Source: CAIJNA01 sp964516815 (GTDB taxonomy: Bacteria; Campylobacterota; Campylobacteria; Campylobacterales; Arcobacteraceae). From it: a stretch of 36,258 nt of DNA. Shown here piece after piece: positions 1 through 8,012 of this stretch; positions within the stretch are counted from its first letter, which is position 1, and every line of letters begins with the position of its first letter. Below the pieces are notes generated by a model. That model did not search any database, was not told the origin of the DNA, and worked only from the letters and a program-made list of their open reading frames with translations. Position numbers and translations under genes: made by a program. The stretch covers positions 1 to 36,258 of the forward strand of contig CAZEXK010000015.1 of assembly GCA_964516815.1 (NCBI GenBank). Reading direction: 5' to 3'.

Positions 1-240
1 TTTTTCATCAAATACTTTTTTACTATAATTATATAGCTCATTTACGTCAAGTGGATATAGTTCAACGATACTTGCGAAGTGAAAGAATGCAGATGATTTA
101 TTTTCAAATAGATGTTTCACGACAGAAGTTTTACCAAATCTTCTTGGGGCTTTAATCATAAATGATTGATTTTCATTTATGTATGTTTTAAATATTGGTA
201 AATGGTTTTTTAATCTCCACCTCACTAAGAGGTCGTACAA
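1..240 (-). CDS. Partial P-loop ATPase, cut by window edge; start unclear, possible frameshift
   Basis: The minus-strand frame is open from about 276 down to base 1 and carries a Walker A motif, APRRFGKTS, followed by a hydrophobic segment (FFHFASIVELYPLD). This pattern is typical of archaeal-type/AAA-like ATPases (PRRFGKT class) found in accessory regions. Only the N-terminal part is present. No ATG precedes the P-loop in this frame; the candidates are TTG at 240, GTG at 225, or the ATG at 159 inside the motif region. The best start signal, AAGGA eight bases before ATG at 250, opens a different frame that stops after 20 codons at 188. A one-base shift near 188-200 would join the two. I therefore suspect a frameshifted gene or a non-canonical start. 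The ATPase assignment is reasonable; the exact family and function are unknown. Confidence 0.5.
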   Translation of the reverse strand, partial: MYDLLVRWRLKNHLPIFKTYINENQSFMIKAPRRFGKTSVVKHLFENKSSAFFHFASIVELYPLDVNELYNYSKKVFDEK

Positions 241-250
241 GTTTAGGCAT
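188..250 (-). other. Short reading frame with strong RBS, probably the displaced start of the ATPase
   Basis: ATG at 250 follows AAGGA at correct spacing and encodes 20 residues beginning MPKLVRPLSEVEIKK before TAA at 188. It overlaps the ATPase in another frame. It is either the true N-terminus of the ATPase before a frameshift or a leader peptide. It is too short to call a gene by itself. Confidence 0.35.
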
Positions 251-260
251 TCCAGTTCCT

Positions 261-316
261 TTTTTACAGTACACTTTTAACAGTACCAATTTGTACTGCA
301 CATTGTACTGTAAAAA
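261..316. repeat. Nested inverted repeats, four GTACTGT/ACAGTAC half-sites
   Basis: A perfect 13-bp inverted repeat (261-273 and 304-316, core TTTTTACAGTAC) encloses a second pair, CAGTAC 281-286 and GTACTG 293-298. The result is two direct copies of ACAGTAC (266, 280) and two of TTGTACTG (291, 303). The block sits directly upstream of the RBS at 257-261 of the minus-strand ATPase, where an autoregulatory operator would be expected. It could also form an RNA hairpin. Confidence 0.6.
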
Positions 317-425
317 GAGTTAGATTTAATTAAACTATACTAGACAATCTTAGACAGTAAAAAGTATATAAAGCTAGTTTTTGTAGGTGTTTTTAGATGA
401 TATGGGAAGTGTTTGGATTAAGTAA

Positions 426-515
426 TGGCGGACGAGGAGAGATTCGAACTCTCGGTACCCGTAAAGGTACGCACCCTTAGCAGGGGTGTGGTTTCAGCCA
501 CTCACCCACTCGTCC
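426..515 (-). tRNA. tRNA-Ser(GCT)
   Basis: The minus strand reads GGACGAG at the 5' end and closes with CTCGTCC, then G and an encoded CCA. The anticodon loop CTGCTAA gives GCT. The long variable arm is typical of class II serine tRNAs, and the T loop has TTCGAAT. Length is 90 nt including CCA. The 3' end faces the accessory-looking ATPase, a common arrangement for tRNA-linked integration, but no duplicated att sequence is visible. Confidence 0.95.
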
Positions 516-525
516 TAAGGCTGAA

Positions 526-531
526 AGTATA
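526..531 (-). promoter_or_regulatory. Probable -10 box of tRNA-Ser
   Basis: TATACT lies 10 bases upstream of the tRNA 5' end on the minus strand, a fitting distance for a sigma70 start just before the tRNA. The -35 region is weak. Confidence 0.4.
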
Positions 532-562
532 CATAATTTTATGTAAAATAAAGCTTAAAACT

Positions 563-1246
563 TTATATATTACTTAGTATTTTTTCAATTACTCTTGCTG
601 GATCATCTGATTTATAAATTGGTCGTCCAACAACTATAAAATCAACTAGTTCTTTCTTTGATATATTTAAATCAGCAACTCTTTTTTGATCACCAGCATC
701 TTCTCCAAATGGTCTGATTCCAGGACATAGTGTAATAAATGAATTATGTGTATTTTTTTTAATATCTTTACTTTCAAAAGCAGAACAAACTACTCCATCC
801 ATACCAGAATCATAAGTATCTTTTGCAAATTTTATAGCTTTTTCTTGTAAGTCTTCATTGTATATATAAGAAAACTCATTATTACTAAAGCTAGTAAGTG
901 CAGTCACTGCTATAACTATAGGTCTATTATTATATTTTTTCAATCTATTCATAACTTCACTCATAGCATTTTTACCAGCACTTGCGTGAACATTAAACAT
1001 ATCAATATTTAATTTAGCTATTTCTTCTGCCGCATCAGCCATAGTATTTGGTATATCATATAATTTTAAATCTAAAAATATTTTAAAATTTGGATTGATT
1101 TTTTTTAATTTTTGCAAAAATTCTTTGCCATCTCTAATATAAGCTCTGAATCCTACTTTTAACCAAACGTCATAATTCTTAATTTTATTTGCCAGTTCCA
1201 GGTTTTCAATTGCGCTTGGATTATCTAGAGCAACACAAAGCTTCAT
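563..1246 (-). CDS. pyrF: Orotidine-5'-phosphate decarboxylase
   Basis: Decarboxylates OMP to UMP, the last step of de novo pyrimidine synthesis, in the cytoplasm. The 227-aa TIM-barrel length is normal. The catalytic D-x-K-x-x-D tetrad is visible at residues 59-64 (FLDLKLYDIPNT), and the phosphate-binding loop appears near the C-terminus as CPGIRPFG and VVGRPIY. The ATG shares one base with the stop of nusB (TAATG), so translation is probably coupled. It is the last gene of the kch-kdsA-ribH-nusB-pyrF block; the tRNA-Ser lies downstream without an obvious hairpin terminator. Confidence 0.97.
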   Translation of the reverse strand: MKLCVALDNPSAIENLELANKIKNYDVWLKVGFRAYIRDGKEFLQKLKKINPNFKIFLDLKLYDIPNTMADAAEEIAKLNIDMFNVHASAGKNAMSEVMNRLKKYNNRPIVIAVTALTSFSNNEFSYIYNEDLQEKAIKFAKDTYDSGMDGVVCSAFESKDIKKNTHNSFITLCPGIRPFGEDAGDQKRVADLNISKKELVDFIVVGRPIYKSDDPARVIEKILSNI

Positions 1247-1632
1247 TATATATTATCCAGTAAACCATTTATAAATTTTGGTGCATTGTCACTTGCTAAT
1301 CTTTTAGCTAATTCTATTGCTTCATTTATGACGATTGCTTTATCAAGATTATTGAATTTTATTTCAAATATAGAAAGTCTCAATATTGCTTTTTCAACAC
1401 TTCCTACATCATTTAATTCTCTTTTTTTTAAATTAATACTTAATATACTATCTATTTCTTCTAGATTTTTCATAGTACCTCTAAAAAGATTTACTGCAAA
1501 TTCTTTTTGTTTATTTCTAATTTTTTTATCTTCTAAAATAATATCTGAATATTTTTCAATTTCAGTATTACCTAAATCAAAAGCATACAAAAGTCCAATT
1601 ACAGATTCTCTAGCTTGAGTTCTAGTTGCCAT
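1246..1632 (-). CDS. nusB: Transcription antitermination factor NusB
   Basis: An all-helical RNA-binding protein of 128 aa that joins NusE (S10) on boxA RNA, chiefly for rRNA operon antitermination. The start MATRTQARESVIGLLYAFD and the C-terminal DKAIVINEAIELAKRLASDNAPKFINGLLD-like segment (about residues 97-128) are diagnostic of the family. It overlaps pyrF and ribH by one base at each end through TAATG junctions. The ribH-nusB neighbourhood is widespread in bacteria. Confidence 0.96.
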   Translation of the reverse strand: MATRTQARESVIGLLYAFDLGNTEIEKYSDIILEDKKIRNKQKEFAVNLFRGTMKNLEEIDSILSINLKKRELNDVGSVEKAILRLSIFEIKFNNLDKAIVINEAIELAKRLASDNAPKFINGLLDNI

Positions 1633-2102
1633 TATTTTTCCATTTCTTTGTAAAGATCAAGCATTTCTATAATAGTTATCATTGCCTCAGCACCTTTATT
1701 ACCAGCTTTTGAACCTGCTCTTTCAATTGCTTGTTCAATTGTATCAGTAGTTAGTACACCATTTGATACAGGAAGTCCAGAATCCATTGCAGCACTAGCA
1801 ATTCCTTTTGTAGCTTCAGCAGATATATAATCAAAATGTGGAGTTGAACCTCTAATAACTGCACCCACACAACAAACTGCATCATATTTTTTAGAATCTA
1901 ATGCTTTTTTAAGAGCAAATGGAATTTCAAATGCACCTGGAACTAATATTAAGTCTAAATTGTCAATATTCCCGCCATGTCTTTTAAATGCATCTTGTGC
2001 ACCTTCTACTAATCTATCAGTTATTATATGGTTAAATCTACCATTTATAATTGCTATTTTTTCAGCTCCATTTAATCTTAATTGTCCTTCTAATATTTTC
2101 AT
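1632..2102 (-). CDS. ribH: 6,7-dimethyl-8-ribityllumazine synthase
   Basis: Condenses 5-amino-6-ribitylamino-uracil with 3,4-dihydroxy-2-butanone-4-phosphate in riboflavin synthesis, forming oligomeric shells. The 156-aa length is standard. The substrate loop PGAFEIP (55-61) and the VIRGSTPHFDYI segment with the catalytic His at 89 are present. The ATG is nine bases after the kdsA stop with GGAC upstream as a weak RBS; the stop shares a base with nusB. Confidence 0.97.
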   Translation of the reverse strand: MKILEGQLRLNGAEKIAIINGRFNHIITDRLVEGAQDAFKRHGGNIDNLDLILVPGAFEIPFALKKALDSKKYDAVCCVGAVIRGSTPHFDYISAEATKGIASAAMDSGLPVSNGVLTTDTIEQAIERAGSKAGNKGAEAMITIIEMLDLYKEMEK

Positions 2103-2111
2103 TTTAGTCCT

Positions 2112-2918
2112 TTAATTTTTTAATACGTTTTGTATTTTTTTAATATCATTTATTGTTAATTTTAAATTTTCAATTGTTAACATATTTGGTCCATCACTAA
2201 GTGCAATACTTGGATCAAAATGTGTCTCAAAAAAGAAGCCATCAACTCCAACTGCTGCTGCTGCTTTGGCCAATGATGGTACTATTTGAGAATTTCCACC
2301 TGTAGTACTGCTTGTACTTGGTACTTGTGCTGAGTGTGTTGCATCAAATATTACTGGTGCATATTTTTTCATAGAAAGTAAATTTTTATAATCAACAATC
2401 AATGAACCATATCCAAATACATTTCCTCTTTCACACAACCATACATTATTTTTCATAGATACTTCATATCCTATATCATTTACACCTCTAGTTTTAAGTA
2501 CTTTAGTAACAGGATGCTGCATTGCATCACTAGCTAAAAATTGCCCTTTTTTAATATTTACTATACAATTTGATTTTGCACATTCAATCAACAAATCAGT
2601 TTGTCTACATAAGAAAGCTGGTATTTGCAATACATCAACAACTTTTGCAACCTCTTGTACTTGTGATGATTCATGAACATCTGTTAATATTTTATATCCA
2701 AATTTATCTTTAACTTCTTTAAGGATATTTAAACCTTCTTTTATACCAAGTCCTCTAAAACTATCTATTGATGTTCTGTTTGCTTTGTCAAAACTAGCCT
2801 TAAAGTAAAAATCAATTTCATTATCTTCATGTAAAAATTTCAATTCATGCGCAATTTTCATAATATTTTCATGACTTTCTATTACACAAGGACCTGCTAT
2901 TATTATCATTTTATCCAC
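2112..2918 (-). CDS. kdsA: 3-deoxy-8-phosphooctulonate (Kdo-8-P) synthase
   Basis: Joins PEP and arabinose-5-phosphate to give Kdo-8-phosphate for the LPS inner core. Family motifs are IAGPCVIES at the N-terminus, FKASFDKANRTS, and the C-terminal FFETHFDPSIALSDGPNML. Two starts compete. GTG at 2918 has AGAGG seven bases upstream; ATG at 2909 overlaps the K+ channel stop by ATGA and gives MIIIAGPCV, closer to the usual family N-terminus. I keep the GTG for its better RBS, but the choice is open. A Cys in the IAGPC motif is present; metal dependence cannot be settled by eye. Confidence 0.96.
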   Translation of the reverse strand: MDKMIIIAGPCVIESHENIMKIAHELKFLHEDNEIDFYFKASFDKANRTSIDSFRGLGIKEGLNILKEVKDKFGYKILTDVHESSQVQEVAKVVDVLQIPAFLCRQTDLLIECAKSNCIVNIKKGQFLASDAMQHPVTKVLKTRGVNDIGYEVSMKNNVWLCERGNVFGYGSLIVDYKNLLSMKKYAPVIFDATHSAQVPSTSSTTGGNSQIVPSLAKAAAAVGVDGFFFETHFDPSIALSDGPNMLTIENLKLTINDIKKIQNVLKN

Positions 2919-4609
2919 TTAAAAACCTCTTTTATTGTATTTTTTTCTTTTCCATAGTATGCATAAAATAATTCATAAAGATTATTTGCTATATCTAAAG
3001 CGTCATTACGTGCTACTTCGTTACTAGCAAACAATATTTTATCATCAATTTGTATTTCAACATCTCCTGAAGGTAAAAGCATTTTTTCTTCACCCCTTAA
3101 TAAAATAAGAGGTAATATTTTATTATTTTCATCTCGATTTATCAATGATTTTGAAAATATCCCAAGCTTTATTTTTCTATTTTTATATTTTATAAAATGA
3201 TGCACTGCATAAGCTTTTTCTTTAGTTATCTTTATACCAAAGGTTTCTGGGTTATGACTTATTTCATTATATAGTTTTGTAACTATTTTTTGCGCAAATA
3301 TTGGATCTACATGCTTTTTACATAAATCTAAAAATATATTAGAATAAGGTGCTATTAAAAAATTTGTGGTTTTTTTGATCAATACACGAGCAGGAATAAA
3401 CACCAAATCAATTTTCGCATTTTTAAATACTGATATATCCTCAACTTCATTTTCTCTTGCTATTGTAAAAATATTAGGATTAATTCTTCTAGCACTAGTA
3501 AGAATTGATAGGTTTTGTGTATCATTATCTGTACTTGCTATAATTGCAACTGCTTCCATAATTCCAGCTTTAATTAGTAAATTCTTTTCATCAGCACTAC
3601 CAATTATAACCTCACTTCTAAACTCAGCAGGCAAATCTCTAAGAACTTTTTTTCTTGGTTCTATAAAAGTAGCATCTATTCCATTTTCTTTTAAAATATG
3701 AAATAATACTTTGCCCATACGACCCAAGCCACATACTACATATTTACCTTTTGGCACACTCTTTGAATTTATTTTTAATCTATCACTTCCATATACCCAT
3801 CTTTGAAGTACTCTCATATCTGGATTTGTTATTGCCATTTGTATTAATTCAGCAATGATTTCAAACGGATTTTCAACTATATCAACGCCTAAATCTCTTA
3901 AATCTTCTGCATGACTATTTGTAGTTGATTTTATAGCCAATTTTACATTTGGATTTAAAAACTTCGTAGTTAGAGCTACTTTTAAATTTAATTCATCATT
4001 GGAAAATAATGCAACAACTGCTTTGCAGTATTTAGATCGTATCCCAGCTTTTTCAAGTGCTATTGAATCATGAACATCTGCAATTAAGCTAGGAACATGA
4101 GGAGTATAATTTTCTAAATTTAATTCCCTTACTTTTTCTTCATCTTTTTCAATGACTACAACTCTTACTCCACTTGCAATTGCTGTTTTTATAATTTCAC
4201 TTGATATATAGTTGTATCCTAATATTATTAAAAAATGCTGATTTATATTTTTTACATATTTCTCAAATTTATTTTGAGCTAGTTGAGAAAGAAGAAGTTT
4301 ATCTTGTAATAAAGTAATAAATGTACCCAAAGAATAAAACCAGCCCATAACTGTAGCATAAACAATCATAGACATCCATATTCTTTGAGATGCAGTAAAT
4401 GTATATGGTATTTCACCAAAACCTATTGTAGTTGCAGTATATGTAACTATATAAAAAGCATCAAATATATTCATACGATATACTTCGCCCATATCATTTT
4501 TACCATCAATAACAACAAGGCCAATTATAGCAATGCTGTAAGTAAGAACAAGAACCAACAAAGGCGTTCTCATTCTATATAAAACTATCCATAATGCACT
4601 ATTATTCAT
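2906..4609 (-). CDS. Potassium channel with two RCK/TrkA domains
   Basis: A 567-aa membrane protein. TM1 lies about 14-34, the pore helix and filter at 50-66, and TM2 about 76-101. The filter reads TIGFGE (61-66) instead of the classical GYGD. Two cytoplasmic Rossmann-like RCK domains follow: the first near G131 has an altered glycine motif (GYNYIS), the second has intact GLGRMG at 294-299. A TrkA-C-like region (about 490-540) ends the ligand-binding part. By family it is a MthK/Kch-type channel gated by a cytoplasmic ligand. The ATG is preceded by AAGG. It overlaps the start region of kdsA, so the two are co-translated. Ion selectivity with Phe and Glu in the filter is not determined by sequence. 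Confidence 0.9.
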   Translation of the reverse strand: MNNSALWIVLYRMRTPLLVLVLTYSIAIIGLVVIDGKNDMGEVYRMNIFDAFYIVTYTATTIGFGEIPYTFTASQRIWMSMIVYATVMGWFYSLGTFITLLQDKLLLSQLAQNKFEKYVKNINQHFLIILGYNYISSEIIKTAIASGVRVVVIEKDEEKVRELNLENYTPHVPSLIADVHDSIALEKAGIRSKYCKAVVALFSNDELNLKVALTTKFLNPNVKLAIKSTTNSHAEDLRDLGVDIVENPFEIIAELIQMAITNPDMRVLQRWVYGSDRLKINSKSVPKGKYVVCGLGRMGKVLFHILKENGIDATFIEPRKKVLRDLPAEFRSEVIIGSADEKNLLIKAGIMEAVAIIASTDNDTQNLSILTSARRINPNIFTIARENEVEDISVFKNAKIDLVFIPARVLIKKTTNFLIAPYSNIFLDLCKKHVDPIFAQKIVTKLYNEISHNPETFGIKITKEKAYAVHHFIKYKNRKIKLGIFSKSLINRDENNKILPLILLRGEEKMLLPSGDVEIQIDDKILFASNEVARNDALDIANNLYELFYAYYGKEKNTIKEVFKWIK

Positions 4610-4637
4610 ACGAACCTTAAATAAAAAGTCTAATAAA

Positions 4638-5015
4638 CTATCGTTTTGACTTTAATGTATCACCTACATATAAAATTACTGATACCACATTAGCAGCTAA
4701 TGCTCCACCTGATAGTGATATAATTAAAGATACTAATTCTCTATCCAATACATACACATATGCACCCATAGCCCAAATAGTAGCTGCAGCAATTAATTGT
4801 ATAACTGCAACTAAAGATGTTGCTAGTAAAACAGAACCCATTTGTGTTTTATCACCAAGTTTTAAAATCGTTGCTATTAGATTAACAACAATTGCTGCAA
4901 ATAATTCAAATTTACTGTGTACAGTTATGTCTGTTAAATCGCCATAAAAAAACCCAAAATTTAATGTCATTGCTAGTATTATAAAAAAACCTGATATTAC
5001 TTTATCAAAATTCAC
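4638..5015 (-). CDS. Small integral membrane protein, DUF6394-like
   Basis: A 125-aa protein with four hydrophobic segments (about 5-24, 37-52, 61-83 and 90-118) and a short basic tail ending KSKR. It resembles a small conserved Campylobacterota membrane family that I associate with DUF6394; that name is from memory. It lies 28 bases upstream of the K+ channel on the same strand, which suggests co-expression and perhaps a role in the same envelope process. No catalytic motif is visible and I assign no function. It is separated from hpf by a strong terminator. Confidence 0.8.
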   Translation of the reverse strand: MNFDKVISGFFIILAMTLNFGFFYGDLTDITVHSKFELFAAIVVNLIATILKLGDKTQMGSVLLATSLVAVIQLIAAATIWAMGAYVYVLDRELVSLIISLSGGALAANVVSVILYVGDTLKSKR

Positions 5016-5039
5016 TAATCATCCTTTTATTTTCTTTTT

Positions 5040-5075
5040 AATAAAAAAAGGTGTAACTATAAATAGCTACACCTT
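5040..5075 (-). terminator. Rho-independent terminator of hpf
   Basis: On the minus strand, AAGGTGTAGCTAT and its complement (arms 5068-5075/5048-5055 plus inner pairs) form a roughly 12-bp stem with one G-T pair and a four-base loop, followed immediately by TTTTTTT. It separates hpf from the downstream membrane-protein gene. Confidence 0.88.
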
Positions 5076-5109
5076 ATTATACCTTATTATATCTAATTAT
5101 ACTAATAGT

Positions 5110-5652
5110 TTAGTATAAACCATATTTACTTGTATCTTTCATTTTGTACAATACTCTCATAGTGTCATTCATATCATAAAATATTTTAAATACTCCAGAA
5201 TCACTCTTAAGTTCACTTAATGCATCTTCAATATTCATAGGTTTGTATGATTTCAATTTAATAGGAACTATTTCGTTTTCTAATTTTTCGAGCTCTCTTG
5301 CAATCATGTCTTCTTCTTCTTTAATAGCAACTTCTGTTAATTTAATAGCATCATGACCTTTTATTTTATCCGCATGTCTTCTTAACACTTTACAAACTCT
5401 GTCAGTCGCTATATCTATAGCACTATGCAAATCTTTATCTTTTTGTTTTACAACAATTGTATCTTGATGTGCAACATTTAGTACATATTCAAATGTAACT
5501 AAATTTTTACCATTTTTTTCTTCTTGTGAAATTATTGCATTTACAGAAATAATATCTAGATTATATTTTTTAAAAACCTCGATTGTATTTTCTATATGTT
5601 CTTTTAATTCGTCATTAAGCGTAATATGTCTTCCAACTATACTAGTGTTCAT
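5110..5652 (-). CDS. hpf: Ribosome hibernation promoting factor, long form
   Basis: A 180-aa protein with an N-terminal S30AE domain (about 1-105, starting MNTSIVGRHITLNDELKEHIE), a charged helical linker (about 106-125) and a C-terminal domain (about 128-180) with the dimerisation-type motif NIEDALSELKSDSGVFKIFYD. Long HPFs bind the 30S decoding region and pair two 70S ribosomes into inactive 100S dimers during starvation. It is monocistronic, with a consensus promoter upstream, an AAGGAG RBS before ATG, and a terminator directly after. No stress-type operator is evident. Confidence 0.95.
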   Translation of the reverse strand: MNTSIVGRHITLNDELKEHIENTIEVFKKYNLDIISVNAIISQEEKNGKNLVTFEYVLNVAHQDTIVVKQKDKDLHSAIDIATDRVCKVLRRHADKIKGHDAIKLTEVAIKEEEDMIARELEKLENEIVPIKLKSYKPMNIEDALSELKSDSGVFKIFYDMNDTMRVLYKMKDTSKYGLY

Positions 5653-5680
5653 AATATACTCCTTATTAGTAAGTTAAAAT

Positions 5681-5709
5681 ATTGTACATTTTTCATTTAT
5701 AAATGTCAA
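5681..5709 (-). promoter_or_regulatory. Consensus sigma70 promoter of hpf
   Basis: Minus strand TTGACA (5709-5704), a 17-base spacer, then TACAAT (5686-5681). Transcription should begin near 5674, about 22 bases before the hpf ATG. This is the only place I saw with a full -35 match; the other promoters here rely mostly on the -10 box. Confidence 0.85.
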
Positions 5710-5781
5710 GAAAATAGCAAGTAATTTTAAAATTTAATGATAAATATATATGTTTGTAATCTTATAAAAAAAACTTAACAA

Positions 5782-8004
5782 TTAAACTAATATTTCTCTA
5801 TTACCTTTAGTGTTTGGTGCACTTAATATTCCACATGCTTCAAGTTGTTCAACTATTGAAGCAGATCTGTTATATCCAATTTTTAATCTTCTTTGTAAGT
5901 ATGAAATAGAAGATTTTTGATCTTGAATTACAATAAGCTTAGCTTGTTCAAATAAGTCATCTAACTCACCTATATCAGTACTAGTATTTGTTAAATCTAT
6001 TTCAGTTTTTTCTTTAACAAAGCTCATATCATATTGTACTTCTCTTTGACCTTTTAAAAAGTCAACAACTTTATCAATTTCATCTTCAGTACTCCAAGGA
6101 GCGTGTACTCTTACAAGAGAACTAGAACCAGGAGGAGTAAATAACATATCTCCTCTTCCAACTAAAGATTCCGCACCCATAGCATCAAGTATTATTTTAG
6201 AATCAATTTTTTGACCAACTTTATATGATACTCTTGAAGGTAAATTAGCTTTAATCAAGCCTGTAACTACATCAACAGATGGTCTTTGAGTAGCAACTAT
6301 TAGATGTATTCCTGAGGCTCTTGCCATTTGTGCAAGTCTAGCAACACTAATTTCAACTTCTTTTCCACTAGTCATCATTAAATCAGCTAGCTCATCAATA
6401 ATTATAACTATATAAGGAAACTCATCATAGCCGTTATTTTTTGCTTTTTCATTATAGTTTTCAATATTTTTTGTTCTAGTATCAGCCATCATAGAATATC
6501 GTTTTTCCATTTCTCTTACCATATTTGCCAAGGCATTTATAGCTTCCATAGGTTTTGTTATAACAGGAGTTAATAAATGAGGAATATCATTATACATAGA
6601 AAACTCTAGCATCTTTGGATCTATCATAATTAATTTTAATTTATCTGGAGAATTTTTGTATAAAAGTGATAAAATCATAGAATTTATACCAACACTTTTT
6701 CCAGATCCAGTGGTTCCAGCTATCAATAAATGCGGTAATTTTTTAAGATCAGTAATAAAAGGCTGGCCAACTATATCTTTACCTAAAATCATAGTCAAAG
6801 GAGAAGTAGAATTAACAAAAATATCACTTTCAAGTAATTCTCTCAAATAAATAGTATCCATATCCTCATTTGGTACTTCTATACCTACAACATCTTTACC
6901 TGGAATTGGCGCTTGTATTCTAATATTTGTTGCTTTTAATGCCATCGCCAAATCATCTTGTAAGTTTAAAATCTTAGATACCTTAACATTAGCAGCTGGT
7001 TTAAATTCAAAAGTAGTTACAACTGGACCCGTATATGTTCTTACAACATCTCCATCTATTTTAAATTGTAATAGTTTTTCTAATAAATCTTGTATTTTTT
7101 GATCAATAATATCTTCATTAATTTTTGATTTTGTTACTTTTTCAGGTTTTTTAAAAAAGTCTGTTCTAGGAAGTTTAAAGTCATTTGGTTTTTCTACTTC
7201 TCCTAATTCAATATCTTCTTGGAGTTTTTTATTTTCTTCTAGTTCATTAACTATTGTGGATTTATGATTAATTTGTTCATCTATTACTTCTTCATTAACT
7301 ATGTTTATAACGTTTGATGTATTGCTTTGTTCTTTTATTAGCGTAACTTCATTTATAGTTTCATTTTCAACTTGAGCTTGCACTACAGTAGTCATTTCAT
7401 TTTCAATTTCGGCCTTAATTTCATTTTCTGATATTGTAATTTCCGCGGTGTTTCCTACTTCTTTTATAACCACATTCTCATTTTTATTATCTTCTTTTTC
7501 TTTTTTATTATTTTTTTTATTTTTCTCTCTTGATTTTTTTGTATAAGGTAAAGCTATTTTAGACGGTATATAAGTAAATTTATTTAAATTATAACTTACA
7601 AATAAAAATGTCCATAAAATAAGTCCAATCAAAACAAATATCCAAACTCCAGCATATCCAATATATGGAAATAATGTAGTGATAATTTGATATCCAATTT
7701 CACCTCTATATTCATTTGTAATTAGTAATGCTTGTAATATTAGAACAATTACAAGTATAAATAATCTATATGTACTTTTATATATTAAATGTTTTTTATC
7801 ATAATTTACATTTGTAAAATTGACTAAATAAAGAGGATATAGAAGTAATATTAAATATATATAAGAAATATAACCGAAATATTTATGAGAAAATATAGCA
7901 ATATTATGTCCAATCAGTCCAACAATATCTTGATTAACTACAAATATAGAATACGAAAAGTATATTAATACAAAGGCCATAAAAAATGAAAATATTTTCA
8001 GCAT
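5782..8004 (-). CDS. ftsK: DNA translocase FtsK
   Basis: A 740-aa septal DNA pump that clears and resolves chromosome ends at division. Four membrane segments fill residues about 1-140. A short, charged, low-complexity linker follows (about 150-290; Lys/Asn/Glu-rich), much shorter than in E. coli. Then comes the motor, with Walker A GTTGSGKS at 430-437 and Walker B IIIDELAD near 534-541, and a gamma winged helix at about 675-740 (SISYLQRRLKIGYNRSA) that reads KOPS-type polar sequences. It lies eight bases after lpxD, last gene of the ilv-lpxD-ftsK run. Recombinase activation probably concerns XerH in this phylum; that is inference. Confidence 0.97.
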   Translation of the reverse strand: MLKIFSFFMAFVLIYFSYSIFVVNQDIVGLIGHNIAIFSHKYFGYISYIYLILLLYPLYLVNFTNVNYDKKHLIYKSTYRLFILVIVLILQALLITNEYRGEIGYQIITTLFPYIGYAGVWIFVLIGLILWTFLFVSYNLNKFTYIPSKIALPYTKKSREKNKKNNKKEKEDNKNENVVIKEVGNTAEITISENEIKAEIENEMTTVVQAQVENETINEVTLIKEQSNTSNVINIVNEEVIDEQINHKSTIVNELEENKKLQEDIELGEVEKPNDFKLPRTDFFKKPEKVTKSKINEDIIDQKIQDLLEKLLQFKIDGDVVRTYTGPVVTTFEFKPAANVKVSKILNLQDDLAMALKATNIRIQAPIPGKDVVGIEVPNEDMDTIYLRELLESDIFVNSTSPLTMILGKDIVGQPFITDLKKLPHLLIAGTTGSGKSVGINSMILSLLYKNSPDKLKLIMIDPKMLEFSMYNDIPHLLTPVITKPMEAINALANMVREMEKRYSMMADTRTKNIENYNEKAKNNGYDEFPYIVIIIDELADLMMTSGKEVEISVARLAQMARASGIHLIVATQRPSVDVVTGLIKANLPSRVSYKVGQKIDSKIILDAMGAESLVGRGDMLFTPPGSSSLVRVHAPWSTEDEIDKVVDFLKGQREVQYDMSFVKEKTEIDLTNTSTDIGELDDLFEQAKLIVIQDQKSSISYLQRRLKIGYNRSASIVEQLEACGILSAPNTKGNREILV

Positions 8005-8012
8005 AAAGTTCC

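Noticed and set aside
5782..5800. Terminator after ftsK
   Set aside because: A T-run exists but the preceding stem is four A-T pairs only, too weak to support.
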